Of a stretch of 32,958 nt of DNA, positions 7,793 through 16,124 are shown piece after piece. Source of the DNA: Chthoniobacter sp. (GTDB taxonomy: Bacteria > Verrucomicrobiota > Verrucomicrobiia > Chthoniobacterales > Chthoniobacteraceae); assembly GCA_028293645.1 (NCBI GenBank), contig JAQGOK010000103.1, forward strand, positions 1 through 32,958. Reading direction: 5' to 3'. The notes under the pieces are model-generated. The model did not search any database, was not told the origin of the DNA, and was given only the letters and a program-made list of their open reading frames with translations. The translations under genes and the position numbers were made by a program. Within the stretch, counting starts at the first letter, position 1, and each line of letters starts with the position of its first letter.

Positions 7793-8494
7793 TAAGTAAA
7801 TAACTGCGTGTGTATTGATTAGCTGATAGAGGGATTCTATCGCTGGAATTGAGCGCCGACTGGCACGTGTGGGACGCACCTAGCAATGCATGTGCCAGCC
7901 CTTCGGCACGAAGGTGCGCTCTCGCCTAAACCGGTAGCTATGCGGCGTTTACGTCGCGTAAATAAATGGTCCGGGAAACACTCGTTAATCTAATCGATTA
8001 TTCTGCGGCCTCTTTTGCCCAGCCCATTGGCTCCTTTCGCGCAGCTTGCACTCTGGCCTCCGGAGCTTTGCATGCGCCCGCCCATTCGCCGAGCTACGCG
8101 GGTGTCTTCTGCGTCGCCAGGCGGAGCCGCGAAGAGTCAGCTAACTGCGGCGGCCACCTTTGATCCGGCCTGGAGCGGCGAGACGGGAACGCCGAAGGCG
8201 TTCGAATCCTTGAGCCCAAGGTTGCAAGGGACGAGCTACCCTGGGAACAGCGTGCGAAAGCGCTCAACCCTGCAGGGGTTGCATCTCTGGACGGGGATCG
8301 TTGGATTCAACCCGTGTGGGGTTGGCGCCCTTCGGGGACAACCCAGGGTAAGCGCTCCTCCGTCGCGCCAACCCTGGGCTGGTTGATTCAACGCCCTCGG
8401 TGTTGGCGCCCACGAGTGCATGACAGGCTCTAACCAGCGCGTTCCTGACGAGTCGCCTGCCCGACGCTGCCGCGGGCGGTGATCGGCGCTGCCG
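7793..8494. other. Gene-free region upstream of the oxidase gene, with palindromes
   Basis: About 700 bp carry no ORF that I believe. Short open frames here translate to low-complexity Pro/Arg/Gly sequence and cross the palindromes. The part near 7793 should hold the promoter of the oxidase run, though no convincing -35/-10 pair stands out. A small perfect hairpin (CCTTCG/CGAAGG around a 3-nt loop) lies at 7900-7914. The stretch from 8188 onward is a dense palindrome cluster, listed separately. Confidence 0.7.
8188..8405. repeat. Cluster of GC-rich palindromes (REP-like intergenic element)
   Basis: Consecutive short inverted repeats are visible. AACGCC-GAA-GGCGTT is at 8188-8202. CCCAAGGT (8215-8222) pairs with ACCCTGGG (8238-8245) with one G-U-type mismatch. 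CAACCC-TGCAG-GGGTTG is at 8265-8281. A related CAACCC...GGGTTG unit is at 8308-8324, and CCCTTCGGGG is at 8328-8337. CCCAGGGT (8342-8349) pairs perfectly with ACCCTGGG (8371-8378) across a 21-nt loop. CAACGCC-CTC-GGTGTTG is at 8389-8405. The CCCAGGGT/ACCCTGGG arm pair occurs twice, and the CAACCC/GGGTTG unit twice. From general knowledge, similar palindrome strings are scattered through verrucomicrobial and planctomycete genomes. No transposase is encoded nearby. Confidence 0.75.
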
Positions 8495-9016
8495 CTAATC
8501 TTCCAGAGGCGGTGCGGAAGCGTGAGGAGCTTCGCGACGGTGGACTCGATCCCATGCCGCATGGGTCGCCGCGCGAGCCTGTTCCCACGGCAGAGTTGCT
8601 CCGCTTTGCTCGTAGGTGGCGCGGAGATCGGACTCAGCTTCCTCAAAGGAGCGGTCTCGACCGTGCAACGCGTAGCCGGCATAACCCACGCGATAGGCAG
8701 CGAAATAGTCATCACTGTGCTCGGCCGCCTGCGCGTAGGGCTGTCTGGGATGTTGCTCGCGCCAGAACGCTTCCTCAGCCGTCGGATCGATCAGCTCGCC
8801 GGCCGCTTTGCCGACGTAACCGCCAATGAACGCACCGCCGATCATCGCTGCGGCAATTCCCACTGGCCCGGCAACAACAGTGGCAGCCGCGAGTCCCGCT
8901 GCGCCGACCGCGGCGGCACCGATTCCGGTGGCGACTGGATGCGCACCGGCTTCGCCCGTCAGAGGATCCGCATTGGCATCAAGGCTTTGCTCCGGGGAGT
9001 CGGGGTTCGTGTTCAT
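8495..9016 (-). CDS. Glycine-zipper conserved hypothetical protein
   Basis: This is a 173-residue protein from the ATG at 9016. An upstream in-frame start at 9136 would overlap the preceding gene and adds unconvincing sequence. The N-terminal third is acidic and polar. Residues about 28-72 form a Gly/Ala-rich glycine-zipper segment (motifs GIGAAAVGAAGLAA and GGAFIGGYVGKAAGE) that may insert in or associate with membranes. The C-terminal half has an aromatic helical signature (DPTAEEAFWRE, YRVGYAGY, FEEAESDLRATYE, ATHAAWDRV). I recognise that signature from widespread uncharacterised bacterial proteins often annotated as stress-related. It follows the repeat protein gene on the same strand with a 65-nt gap. 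No function should be assumed. Confidence 0.75.
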   Translation of the reverse strand: MNTNPDSPEQSLDANADPLTGEAGAHPVATGIGAAAVGAAGLAAATVVAGPVGIAAAMIGGAFIGGYVGKAAGELIDPTAEEAFWREQHPRQPYAQAAEHSDDYFAAYRVGYAGYALHGRDRSFEEAESDLRATYEQSGATLPWEQARAATHAAWDRVHRREAPHASAPPLED

Positions 9017-9081
9017 GCCAGCCAAATCGGAGCCAGTACGCACGGTGAGGGTGGCTGATGCCGATCGCTGGGGCGGGAACT

Positions 9082-10758
9082 TTAGCGCTCCCGCAGCGGC
9101 ACCTTGAGCGCTTCTTTGTTCCCAGCCGGAATCCACTCGGTGCTAGGGAAATGACCCGCATGTTGGAACTGCAGGCCGACTTCGACCGACGGCGCGCCGT
9201 CCCAGGCGAACTCCCCGCGTTCGTCGCTGATCGCTACTTGTTGCTCCACCGAATACTCGCGGGTGCCGATGAAAAGAACGCGGGTGCCGGTCACTGGCTT
9301 GCCCGCTGTATCGACGATGGTGCCCGTGATCTGGCGAGCTGGCGTGACACGCAAATCCACGGGCGGCATATCCGGTGCGGCTTCGGCGACGCGAGCCGTG
9401 CGCGCGAACCCGACGGGAGAGGCGCTGATGGTCAACTCACCGGGCTCACGCCAGGGAGTGGCAAAGCGGCCGGATGAATCGGTCTTCAACACGAACGAGG
9501 GCGGTGCGGCTGTAGCCGCACCATGAGTGGCGCGGGCATTTTCAAACACAAGGCGGCGTTCGGCCTTTCCTACTGGGGTGTTCCAGATGGCGACTTCTAC
9601 TCCGCCGAGCGGCTGGCCATCCGGTCCGGTGACCACGCCGGTGACCAGTGCCGCTGGCTCCATGCGGAGCACCGCCGTGCGGCTGACCAGCGCCTCCCGC
9701 GTCACCTTGCCTTTCGCGTCATCGGAGCCGCATTTGAACGCTGCCTTCCAGCTCTGATCGTGGCTGACCTGCAAGGTCAGCGCTTCGAAGCCTTTGGGAG
9801 CCTGCTCACAAAGCCAGCGGCCTTGAGCATCCGTCGTACTCGTCGCGAGCAGTCGATCCGGTGCGCCTTCGGCGTCTCCGCTCGGCAGGAGCACGTTTAC
9901 CTTCGCGCCCGCGATCGGAGTTCCGGCCCGACTTTGCACCGAACCGCCGATGACCTCGCCGCGGCTCAGCCGAATCGTCTTTTCGGCCGCGAGCGCGCCC
10001 TCTTCCCAACTCTCCGGAGCGGCGTAGAAGCCAGGCTTCGAAACGGCCACGGTAAGCTGACGAGAAGGTGGCTGCGCAGGTCCGAGCGGGACGCGGACCA
10101 ACCCGGCTGCGTCGGTCCGCAGCGTACGATCGGGCAATGGCAGGGCGTGGTAAATCCGATCTGTTACGCGCACCTCCGCGCCAGCGAGGGGAGTTCCGGT
10201 CTCGTCTTCGATCACTTTCAGGAGCGTGAATTCTCCGTTTTTGAACCCCGAACCGCCGCCCAGCTTAGCCATCAGCGCCTTCGCTTCAGGCGAGACTTCC
10301 CAGAACAGTTCGGACTCATAGAAATCGCCGGAGTAGGCGAGGTTCAACACTTTGTCGTGAATGAAACAGCGGAGGATTGGCACCACGGGGCCAAATTCTT
10401 CCATCTGCTCCTCCTTCACTTCCCGGAAGGTCTTCGGGCCGAAGAAGGAATGGGCACTGAACTCGTAGCCGTACGAACAGGGTAACCGCGGATCGCGCTT
10501 GAAAGGGTATTGTCCCGGTGCGCCATCTCCGGCGCTGACGAGCATCGCCGCATCCGGCAGGAACTCCGGCACGAGATCGGAAAGGTGATCCGGGATCGTG
10601 CCGCGCTCTTTCTTGTAAGTCATCACGGCCGTCCGAATCCGGAGCATCTGAGCCTTGTCGGCTTCCCTGGCATCGATCGTTTCCGCAAAGGTCTTCGTGG
10701 CGGAAGCGAGGAGAATGGCGCTACCAAGCGCCAGCACTGTGAGAGTAAAGCGGTTCAT
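9082..10758 (-). CDS. Secreted protein with pseudopilin-like head and carboxypeptidase-regulatory repeats
   Basis: This is a 558-residue exported protein with a signal peptide at 1-25 (ending TFAE). Residues about 30-175 resemble the soluble part of GspG-type pseudopilins common in Verrucomicrobia: a helix with TAVMTYKKERG, then LSDLVPEFLP and VPILRCFIHD...LNLAYSGDFYES. It lacks the prepilin N-terminus. The rest contains several carboxypeptidase regulatory-like beta sandwiches, recognised by repeats such as GTPLAGAEVRV, GTPIAGAKVNV, GQPLGGVEVAI and GKPVTGTRVLF, each followed by a T/S-D-x-x-G strand. Such repeats are usually structural or adhesive. The start is the ATG at 10758. It may share a transcript with the downstream glycine-zipper gene. 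Its function is unknown. Confidence 0.82.
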   Translation of the reverse strand: MNRFTLTVLALGSAILLASATKTFAETIDAREADKAQMLRIRTAVMTYKKERGTIPDHLSDLVPEFLPDAAMLVSAGDGAPGQYPFKRDPRLPCSYGYEFSAHSFFGPKTFREVKEEQMEEFGPVVPILRCFIHDKVLNLAYSGDFYESELFWEVSPEAKALMAKLGGGSGFKNGEFTLLKVIEDETGTPLAGAEVRVTDRIYHALPLPDRTLRTDAAGLVRVPLGPAQPPSRQLTVAVSKPGFYAAPESWEEGALAAEKTIRLSRGEVIGGSVQSRAGTPIAGAKVNVLLPSGDAEGAPDRLLATSTTDAQGRWLCEQAPKGFEALTLQVSHDQSWKAAFKCGSDDAKGKVTREALVSRTAVLRMEPAALVTGVVTGPDGQPLGGVEVAIWNTPVGKAERRLVFENARATHGAATAAPPSFVLKTDSSGRFATPWREPGELTISASPVGFARTARVAEAAPDMPPVDLRVTPARQITGTIVDTAGKPVTGTRVLFIGTREYSVEQQVAISDERGEFAWDGAPSVEVGLQFQHAGHFPSTEWIPAGNKEALKVPLRER

Positions 10759-11020
10759 GGGTGGAGGAACTGGCGGAAGCTATCAACCCGGAGCACGAGG
10801 CGGCGAATTGTAAAAATGTCGGTGCGGCGCCCGAGCTAATTGGGTGAGGCAATGGCTCGCGCTTTGACGGCCTTCGCCGCATACAACCCGGTATCTATTC
10901 CTATGACCCACGAATCAGCACCGCTCACGCAGGTAAGCTACGGATTCATGCATCAGCTCGGCGGGGCTGTTCTGTGCAGGCTCTGAACTGAGCGCTCTTT
11001 CAGCTAATTAGGAGCTGTCC

Positions 11021-11530
11021 GTGGATGACGAACGCCTTCATGAGTTGGATTCCACGAGCGCGATCTTTTCGGCGCTCGGATCGATCTGGTGGCGGCTGCT
11101 GTCCTTCTTCGTCTTGCTCTGGGCGGGCCATTTGCTCGGCGCGAACTGCTTTACCGCGCCGGAGTTCTTCCGCGATGTCTGGGCGAACGGTTTTGCGGCG
11201 CTCAATGGAGGCGACGCCACGGAGCTGATCTATGCGCCGTTGGGCTGGCTCTGGACCGTGATCAGTGCCTGCGAACGTCCCATCTTCCTGCTCTGGTTGT
11301 TCACGCTGGGCGGCGCATTTCTCAATGTCTGGCTCTCCGAAGACGCCTACTTCCATGGGCTTGCGATCGGCGCGATCGGCCAGCCTTTGCACACCTACTT
11401 CGCAATGCTGGCTGAACAGAACCGCGACGGCATGGAAATCTTCGTCGGGCTGGCGCTGATCGCCATTTGGGAAGCCGCGATGATCGCCGGCTACATGTGG
11501 TTCTGCCGGCAGCGCTCCGCCGGTTACTGA
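11021..11530 (+). CDS. Small multi-span membrane protein, hypothetical
   Basis: This is a 169-residue protein from a GTG start, supported by a GGAG ribosome site at 11011-11014 six bases upstream. Hydrophobic segments are visible at about 22-42, 72-84, 88-106, 120-130 and 139-160, and aromatic residues are frequent. Roughly three to five membrane spans are likely. There are no catalytic or transporter motifs I recognise. It converges on fabF with a 9-nt gap and no visible terminator. A 260-bp gap upstream separates it from the divergent repeat-protein gene. Confidence 0.72.
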   Translation: MDDERLHELDSTSAIFSALGSIWWRLLSFFVLLWAGHLLGANCFTAPEFFRDVWANGFAALNGGDATELIYAPLGWLWTVISACERPIFLLWLFTLGGAFLNVWLSEDAYFHGLAIGAIGQPLHTYFAMLAEQNRDGMEIFVGLALIAIWEAAMIAGYMWFCRQRSAGY

Positions 11531-11539
11531 AGCTCCGAC

Positions 11540-12784
11540 TTACCCCGCAAACGCCGTGGTCACGAGCGACGCGTTATGACCGCCGAAGCCGAAACTGTTA
11601 TTGATCGCGACGGTGATTTTCTGTTCGCGCGCGTGGTGCGGGACGAAGTCCAAATCGCACTCTTCACCGGGTTCATCGAGGTTGATGGTCGGCGGGACGA
11701 TGCCGGTTTCGATCGCTTTCACACAGACCACCGTCTCCACCACGCCGGCGGCGCCGAGCAGGTGACCGGTCATTGATTTGCTGGAGGAAACGAGCAGCCC
11801 GTTGTGCGCACGATTGCCGAAGACGGCTTTCACCGCGCGGGTCTCGGCCACGTCGCCCACCGGAGTGCTGGTGCCGTGCGCGTTGACGTAGTCAACCTGA
11901 TCGGAATTGAGCCCAGCCTTTCCCAGAGCGATGCGCATGCAGCGTTGCGCCTGCTCGTGATTCGGCAGAGGAGCGCTCATGTGATGAGCGTCGGAAGTGA
12001 GGCCGTATCCCGCGAGTTCGGCATAGATGTGGGCCCCGCGCTTCCGGGCGTGTTCCAATTCCTCGAGGACGAGGACGCCCGCGCCTTCACCCATCACGAA
12101 GCCGTCGCGTCCGCGGTCCCAGGGGCGCGAAGCTTTGGTCGGTTCATCATTGCGGGTGGACAGAGCTTTCATCGCCGCGAACCCGCCGATCCCGAGCGGG
12201 ACGATGGCAGCTTCACTGCCGCCGGCGACAAATGCATCGGCGTCGCCATCCCGAATCATCCGCCAGGCCTCGCCGACCGCGTGGGCACTGGTGGCGCAGG
12301 CGGAAACGGTGGCGAAGTTCGGGCCTTGCAGTCCGTATTCCATGGAGACCATGCCGCTGGCCATGTTGCCGATGAGCATCGGAATCATGAAAGGCGACAA
12401 ACGTCCCGGACCTTTGTTCATGAGGATGGTGTGCTGATCCTCAGTGGTCTTCAGGCCGCCGATGCCGCTGCCGATCATGCAGCCGAAGCGCTCGGGATCG
12501 TCGATCGCACCAGTGAGACCGGCATCGGTCATGGCGTCCTTCGCGGCCGCCACGGCAAGCTGGGTAAAGCGATCGCTGCGGCGCACATCCTTTGGGGTGA
12601 TGAAATACTTGGCCGGCTCGAAGTCGCGCACCTGGGCTGCGATGCGGCAGTCGAAGGCGGTGACGTCGAAATGCGTGATCGCGGCGACGCCGCTCACGCC
12701 CGCGGTGAGGTTGCTCCAGAAGGTCGTGACGTCGTTGCCAATCGGCGTGATCACGCCCATTCCGGTCACGACAACTCTGCGCAT
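11540..12784 (-). CDS. fabF: 3-oxoacyl-[acyl-carrier-protein] synthase II
   Basis: This is a 414-residue condensing enzyme of type II fatty acid synthesis, which extends acyl-ACP with malonyl-ACP. The Cys-His-His triad is intact: Cys163 in VSACATSAH, His303 in NAHGTSTPVGD and His341 in SMTGHLLGAAG, with Lys336 just before. The C-terminal NNSFGFGGHN motif is standard. I choose the ATG at 12784 because MRRVVVTGMG is the normal family N-terminus; an in-frame ATG at 12793 is also possible. It stands alone here, without acpP or other fab genes. The 138-bp gap to the divergently transcribed Uma2 gene should contain both promoters. Confidence 0.97.
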   Translation of the reverse strand: MRRVVVTGMGVITPIGNDVTTFWSNLTAGVSGVAAITHFDVTAFDCRIAAQVRDFEPAKYFITPKDVRRSDRFTQLAVAAAKDAMTDAGLTGAIDDPERFGCMIGSGIGGLKTTEDQHTILMNKGPGRLSPFMIPMLIGNMASGMVSMEYGLQGPNFATVSACATSAHAVGEAWRMIRDGDADAFVAGGSEAAIVPLGIGGFAAMKALSTRNDEPTKASRPWDRGRDGFVMGEGAGVLVLEELEHARKRGAHIYAELAGYGLTSDAHHMSAPLPNHEQAQRCMRIALGKAGLNSDQVDYVNAHGTSTPVGDVAETRAVKAVFGNRAHNGLLVSSSKSMTGHLLGAAGVVETVVCVKAIETGIVPPTINLDEPGEECDLDFVPHHAREQKITVAINNSFGFGGHNASLVTTAFAG

Positions 12785-12922
12785 TTGGGTCATAAGGGCG
12801 GCTACGAGAACGGCATTGCGCCGGCGATGCAAACGGAAACTGCGGCGCGGTTCCGGGCGGGCGAAGGGCTCAACGGAATGCTCCGGCTTGTCGAGCGTTC
12901 ACTGGGGTGGCAAGCTCGACGC

Positions 12923-13483
12923 ATGAGCGTTTTGCACGCCCCGACGTACCGTTGGACGGTGGAAGAGTACGAAGAACTGGGCCGGACCGGGTTCTTCAAC
13001 GAGAACGATCGCGTGGAGCTGCTCAATGGAGAGATCGTCATCATGTCCCCGATCGGCTACCGCCATGCCACCGCCGTTACCCGGCTGACCAACTTCCTCG
13101 CCCGGCGCTCGGGCGGCCGATTCGATGTCAGCCCGCAGAACCCCTTCAATCTTGACCCCCGGTCGCAGCCGCAACCCGACCTGACGCTGCTCGATCCGAA
13201 GTGCGACAAACTCCCGAGACACCCCGAGCCAGAAGAGATCTTCCTGATCATCGAAGTCTCCGACAGCACGGTGCGCTACGACCGGCAGGACAAGTGTCCT
13301 GCTTACGCGGCGCGCCGGGTGAGAGAGTTCTGGTTGCTGAATCTCGACGAGAATGTCCTCGAGGTATTTCGGGAACCCGCTGGTCCAGCGTATCGCGACG
13401 TGCGGATCCTGGCGCCGACTGAGACGATCGCCCCGCTGGCCTTTCCGGACCTCGAACTTCGGGTTGGGGATTTCCTGCCCTGA
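12923..13483 (+). CDS. Uma2 family (DUF820) putative restriction-like nuclease
   Basis: This is a 186-residue protein with the PD-(D/E)xK-like Uma2 fold. Family landmarks are YRWTVEEYEEL at the N-terminus, RVELLNGEIVIMSPIG, the HATAVTRL helix, QPQPDLTLL with the catalytic-type Asp, FLIIEVSDST with Glu, and the closing AARRVREFWLLN segment. These proteins are abundant in cyanobacteria and Verrucomicrobia, and their biological substrate is largely undefined. I use the ATG at 12923. The open frame extends much further upstream, but only as antisense of fabF. It converges with guaB with 26 nt between the stop codons. Confidence 0.88.
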   Translation: MSVLHAPTYRWTVEEYEELGRTGFFNENDRVELLNGEIVIMSPIGYRHATAVTRLTNFLARRSGGRFDVSPQNPFNLDPRSQPQPDLTLLDPKCDKLPRHPEPEEIFLIIEVSDSTVRYDRQDKCPAYAARRVREFWLLNLDENVLEVFREPAGPAYRDVRILAPTETIAPLAFPDLELRVGDFLP

Positions 13484-13509
13484 GCGCCTGAGCCGATCGG
13501 GTCTCTCAG

Positions 13510-15078
13510 CTATCCGCCGGTCTTTACCTCCACAATGTCGTGAGGCGCGCTCTCGCGCTGGCCGGCGGCGGTGACCTGGATGTAGCGCGCCTTTTCACGC
13601 AAGGCCGCGAGATCGCAGGCGCCGAGATACCCCATGCCGCTTTGCAAGCCGCCGGCGAGTTGGGTGAGCACGGTGTCGAGCGGCGGACTGACTTCTTTGA
13701 GCGCTTCCACGCCTTCGGCAGCGACTTTGCGGGTGGTGTCTTTGGTCGCGTGCCCGTAGCGCGCCGCGCTGCCGGCGCGCATCGCCGCGAGGCTGCCCAT
13801 GCCACGGTACTGTTTGTAGAGCTTGCCGTTGATTTCCATGATCTCGCCGGGTGCTTCCGGACAGCCCGCGAGCAGGCCGCCGCAAATCACCCCGTGGGCG
13901 AGCGTGAGGGCTTTCACGATGTCGCCGCTCTTCGCGATGCCGCCATCGGCAAGGATCCGCACGCCTTTCTGCTCGGCCGCACGTGAGGCGATGTAGAGCG
14001 CCGTGAGTTGAGGAATACCAACGCCGGCGACGACCCGCGTGGTGCAGATACTGCCGGGTCCCTGGCCGATCTTGATGATGTCCGCTCCGCGTTCCGCGAG
14101 GAACTCGACGGCGGCGCCGGAGGTCACATTGCCCGCGATGATCGGCAGATCGGGAAACGTCTCGCGAATCAGGCGCACGGTCTCGCCGACTCCGTTGGTG
14201 TGACCGTGCGCGGTGGAGACTGCGACCACGTCCAGCCCGCGTTCCACCAAGCCGTGGAGATGCGCCACGATGCGATCGCGATCGAGCTCCCCGGTGGCAT
14301 TCCGCGTCGCGGAAATGGCCGCGCCGCAAAGCAGGCGAAACTGCTCGTCGCGCGCCGGCTTCAACTGCGAATGCCGTTCCTGAATGATCCGCTCGATGTC
14401 GCTGATCGTGAAAAGGCCACGCAGCCGGTCCGCTTCATCGACGACGAGCAACTTGTGAAACCCGATGTGTTCGCTGAAGAAACGATCCGCGGTTGCGATC
14501 GGATCGCTGCCGAGTTCGCGCTCGGTGATCGTCTGCACTTGTGCGCGGGGCGTCATCGCTGCCGTGACCCGGATCGGGGCATAACGCGGACGCACCACAT
14601 GGCCGGGCAGCAGGCCGAGCAGGCGGCCCTTTTCATCCACGATGGGAAAGGTACGAAAGCCGAAACCCTTTTGTTCAATGTAAGCGAGCACGTCGCCAAT
14701 CGATTGGTCAGGCGCGAGTTTGATCGGCTCCTGGATCAAACCATGAACGTTGTTTTTGACGCGGCTCACTTCGCTGAGTTGTTGCTTCTCCGTGAGGTTG
14801 GCGTGGATCAATCCGAGGCCGCCGTTGAGAGCCATCGCAATGGCCATCCCCGACTCCGTCACAGTGTCCATGTCCGCGGAAATGATCGGGATCCGCAGAT
14901 GCAGCCGCTCGTGAAGAACCGTGGCGAGATCCGTTTCGCGGGGAAGGATCTCGGAGAAAAGCGTCGCGAGCGTGACGTCGTCGTAAGTCAGCGCGGTGCC
15001 TGCGCGGTCCAGGAAGAACTCATCCGCGTTGCGATAGAATGCGCTATCGAGCGCGGTGGTTTGGGAGTTCGCTGCCAT
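13510..15078 (-). CDS. guaB: IMP dehydrogenase with a variant NAD-site residue
   Basis: This is a 522-residue enzyme converting IMP to XMP, the committed step to GMP. It has the usual order: N-terminal barrel part ([18 protein letters not shown]), a CBS pair at about 100-225, then the rest of the barrel. Catalytic Cys345 lies in GPGSICTTR. The phosphate-binding [10 protein letters not shown], the YRGMGS loop and the ARYG flap arginine are all present, and the C-terminal SGMGYLGA and [10 protein letters not shown] are standard. The oddity is Ser288 in [12 protein letters not shown], where IMPDHs normally have Asp (DTAHGH or DSSQGN). That Asp contacts the NAD ribose in characterised enzymes. 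The sequence also reads IGQGPGS rather than the commoner VGIGPGS. The start is the ATG at 15078; upstream in-frame codons are unconvincing. GMP reductase is a less likely alternative because the CBS domains and flap are complete. Confidence 0.92.
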   Translation of the reverse strand: MAANSQTTALDSAFYRNADEFFLDRAGTALTYDDVTLATLFSEILPRETDLATVLHERLHLRIPIISADMDTVTESGMAIAMALNGGLGLIHANLTEKQQLSEVSRVKNNVHGLIQEPIKLAPDQSIGDVLAYIEQKGFGFRTFPIVDEKGRLLGLLPGHVVRPRYAPIRVTAAMTPRAQVQTITERELGSDPIATADRFFSEHIGFHKLLVVDEADRLRGLFTISDIERIIQERHSQLKPARDEQFRLLCGAAISATRNATGELDRDRIVAHLHGLVERGLDVVAVSTAHGHTNGVGETVRLIRETFPDLPIIAGNVTSGAAVEFLAERGADIIKIGQGPGSICTTRVVAGVGIPQLTALYIASRAAEQKGVRILADGGIAKSGDIVKALTLAHGVICGGLLAGCPEAPGEIMEINGKLYKQYRGMGSLAAMRAGSAARYGHATKDTTRKVAAEGVEALKEVSPPLDTVLTQLAGGLQSGMGYLGACDLAALREKARYIQVTAAGQRESAPHDIVEVKTGG

Positions 15079-15132
15079 GAGTTGGCATACCCGCGGCACC
15101 GCGCGCATGGAAAGCGCGAAGTGCGCTGACGC

Positions 15133-15372
15133 CTACAGCCTGGAAAGGCGGTAGCGCTCGTTCAGGCTGGCGCATCGCGGGCAGCGCGGCAGCAGCGTGC
15201 TCGTCTGATCTTCGAACTCGAACCCGCACATGGTGCAACGCAACACGTGCCGAAACGCCGCCTTCTCCCGCCGCTGCCGTTGCCACTCGTTGTAAAGCCA
15301 GGCGCAAAAAACGGGCGCGAGCATCAGCACGAGATAGATCAGCAGCAGGTAGCTGAGGCTGACGCGGATCAT
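15133..15372 (-). CDS. Small membrane zinc-ribbon protein after the TonB-like gene
   Basis: This is a 79-residue protein. One membrane span (about 7-26) is followed by a basic stretch, then a C-terminal zinc ribbon with Cys46, Cys49, Cys64 and Cys67 (CTMC...CPRC). Its ATG overlaps the stop of the TonB-like gene (ATGA), so it is very probably translationally coupled and belongs to that operon. The basic juxtamembrane residues favour a cytoplasmic ribbon. I know no function for it. Confidence 0.8.
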   Translation of the reverse strand: MIRVSLSYLLLIYLVLMLAPVFCAWLYNEWQRQRREKAAFRHVLRCTMCGFEFEDQTSTLLPRCPRCASLNERYRLSRL

Positions 15373-16124
15373 GGTGCGGGCGCAGCCAGCGCGGCGTAAG
15401 CATCCGAGCCCCAATGGATGGTGGCAAAGACCCACACCATCGGCTGTTCATCAGCCGTGAAGGTCAGCCGCTGCAACCGCCCGAGCGCCTCCGCATCGAG
15501 CGCGCGATTTCCGCTGGAGCGCTGCAGGAAAACGAACGGCACATCGCCTTTCGCAGCAATGCCGAGCAGCGCCTCTGCGGCTTCGAGTGGCTCCGTCGCA
15601 CGAGCGTTCCAGTTCCAGGCCTCAGGTATTGCCGGCATGCGCGCATGGACGTCTGGCGAAAACGTAAGCCAGGTCGGATGCGGCTTCGGTGCTGAAGGTG
15701 GGGTCGCGGGAACCGTCTCCGCGCCGCGAATGATCTCGAGTGGATCGCGCGCCGGGGGGAAACGAACCGCAACGGGCGTCTCGACGCTCCCCCGAAAAGC
15801 AGTCCGCGATTCCCGGTAACTTGGCCGATACGGCACGTCGAGAAGCTGCCGCGGAACCACGCTGACTGCCTTGGCGACGAGCGCTGGATCTTCGGCTGCG
15901 ATCCAGCGCAGGACGGCTTCGTTTTCAGGCGAATCCGGCGCCAGTAAAGCGACCTGAGGTCCTGGCGGGGGAATGGTCACTTGTTGCGGATACGTGACCT
16001 GAAAAATGAAGAAGCTCGCGACATGCGCAACCAGCGAGAGGAACACGAAACCAAACAACGGCCAGGGGAACCGCTCCCTGGTCGGCCAGTCGAAGGTCAG
16101 GCCCGCTGCCGTCCGCCGGATCAT
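15369..16124 (-). CDS. TonB-like energy transducer protein
   Basis: This is a 251-residue protein that probably plays the TonB role with the ExbB/ExbD-like pair encoded upstream. A short cytoplasmic N-terminus leads to one membrane helix (about 21-45) that contains Ser30-x3-His34. This matches the Ser16/His20 motif of the E. coli TonB anchor, which is needed for ExbBD contact. A Pro-rich periplasmic stretch follows (about 45-175). The C-terminal 50 residues (FVFLQRSSGNRALDAEALGRL, then a FTADEQPMVWVFATIHW strand) resemble the TonB C-terminal domain core. Its ATG overlaps the exbD-like stop, and its stop overlaps the next gene's ATG. TonB assignment rests on context, anchor motif and a weak domain match; overall identity to classical TonB is low. 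Confidence 0.72.
   Translation of the reverse strand: MIRRTAAGLTFDWPTRERFPWPLFGFVFLSLVAHVASFFIFQVTYPQQVTIPPPGPQVALLAPDSPENEAVLRWIAAEDPALVAKAVSVVPRQLLDVPYRPSYRESRTAFRGSVETPVAVRFPPARDPLEIIRGAETVPATPPSAPKPHPTWLTFSPDVHARMPAIPEAWNWNARATEPLEAAEALLGIAAKGDVPFVFLQRSSGNRALDAEALGRLQRLTFTADEQPMVWVFATIHWGSDAYAALAAPAP

Noticed and set aside
8015-8386. Small plus-strand ORF across the palindrome cluster
   Set aside because: Its product is low-complexity and is generated by the repeat units themselves. Similar spurious proteins are common where such repeats occur.
10852-10986. 44-codon ORF before the small membrane protein gene, with a GTGAGG-like ribosome site
   Set aside because: It is too short and featureless to support as a gene. 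The downstream GTG gene has its own better ribosome site.
11804-12922. Upstream extension of the Uma2 frame through the fabF region
   Set aside because: The extension is antisense to intact fabF. Family alignment begins at the ATG at 12923.
13484-13509. Possible bidirectional terminator between the Uma2 and guaB stops
   Set aside because: Only short imperfect inverted pairs (CTGAG/CTCAG) are present and there is no T-run.
14008-15129. Plus-strand open frame of 373 codons opposite guaB
   Set aside because: It lies wholly antisense to an IMP dehydrogenase with intact motifs, and its translation has no recognisable family.
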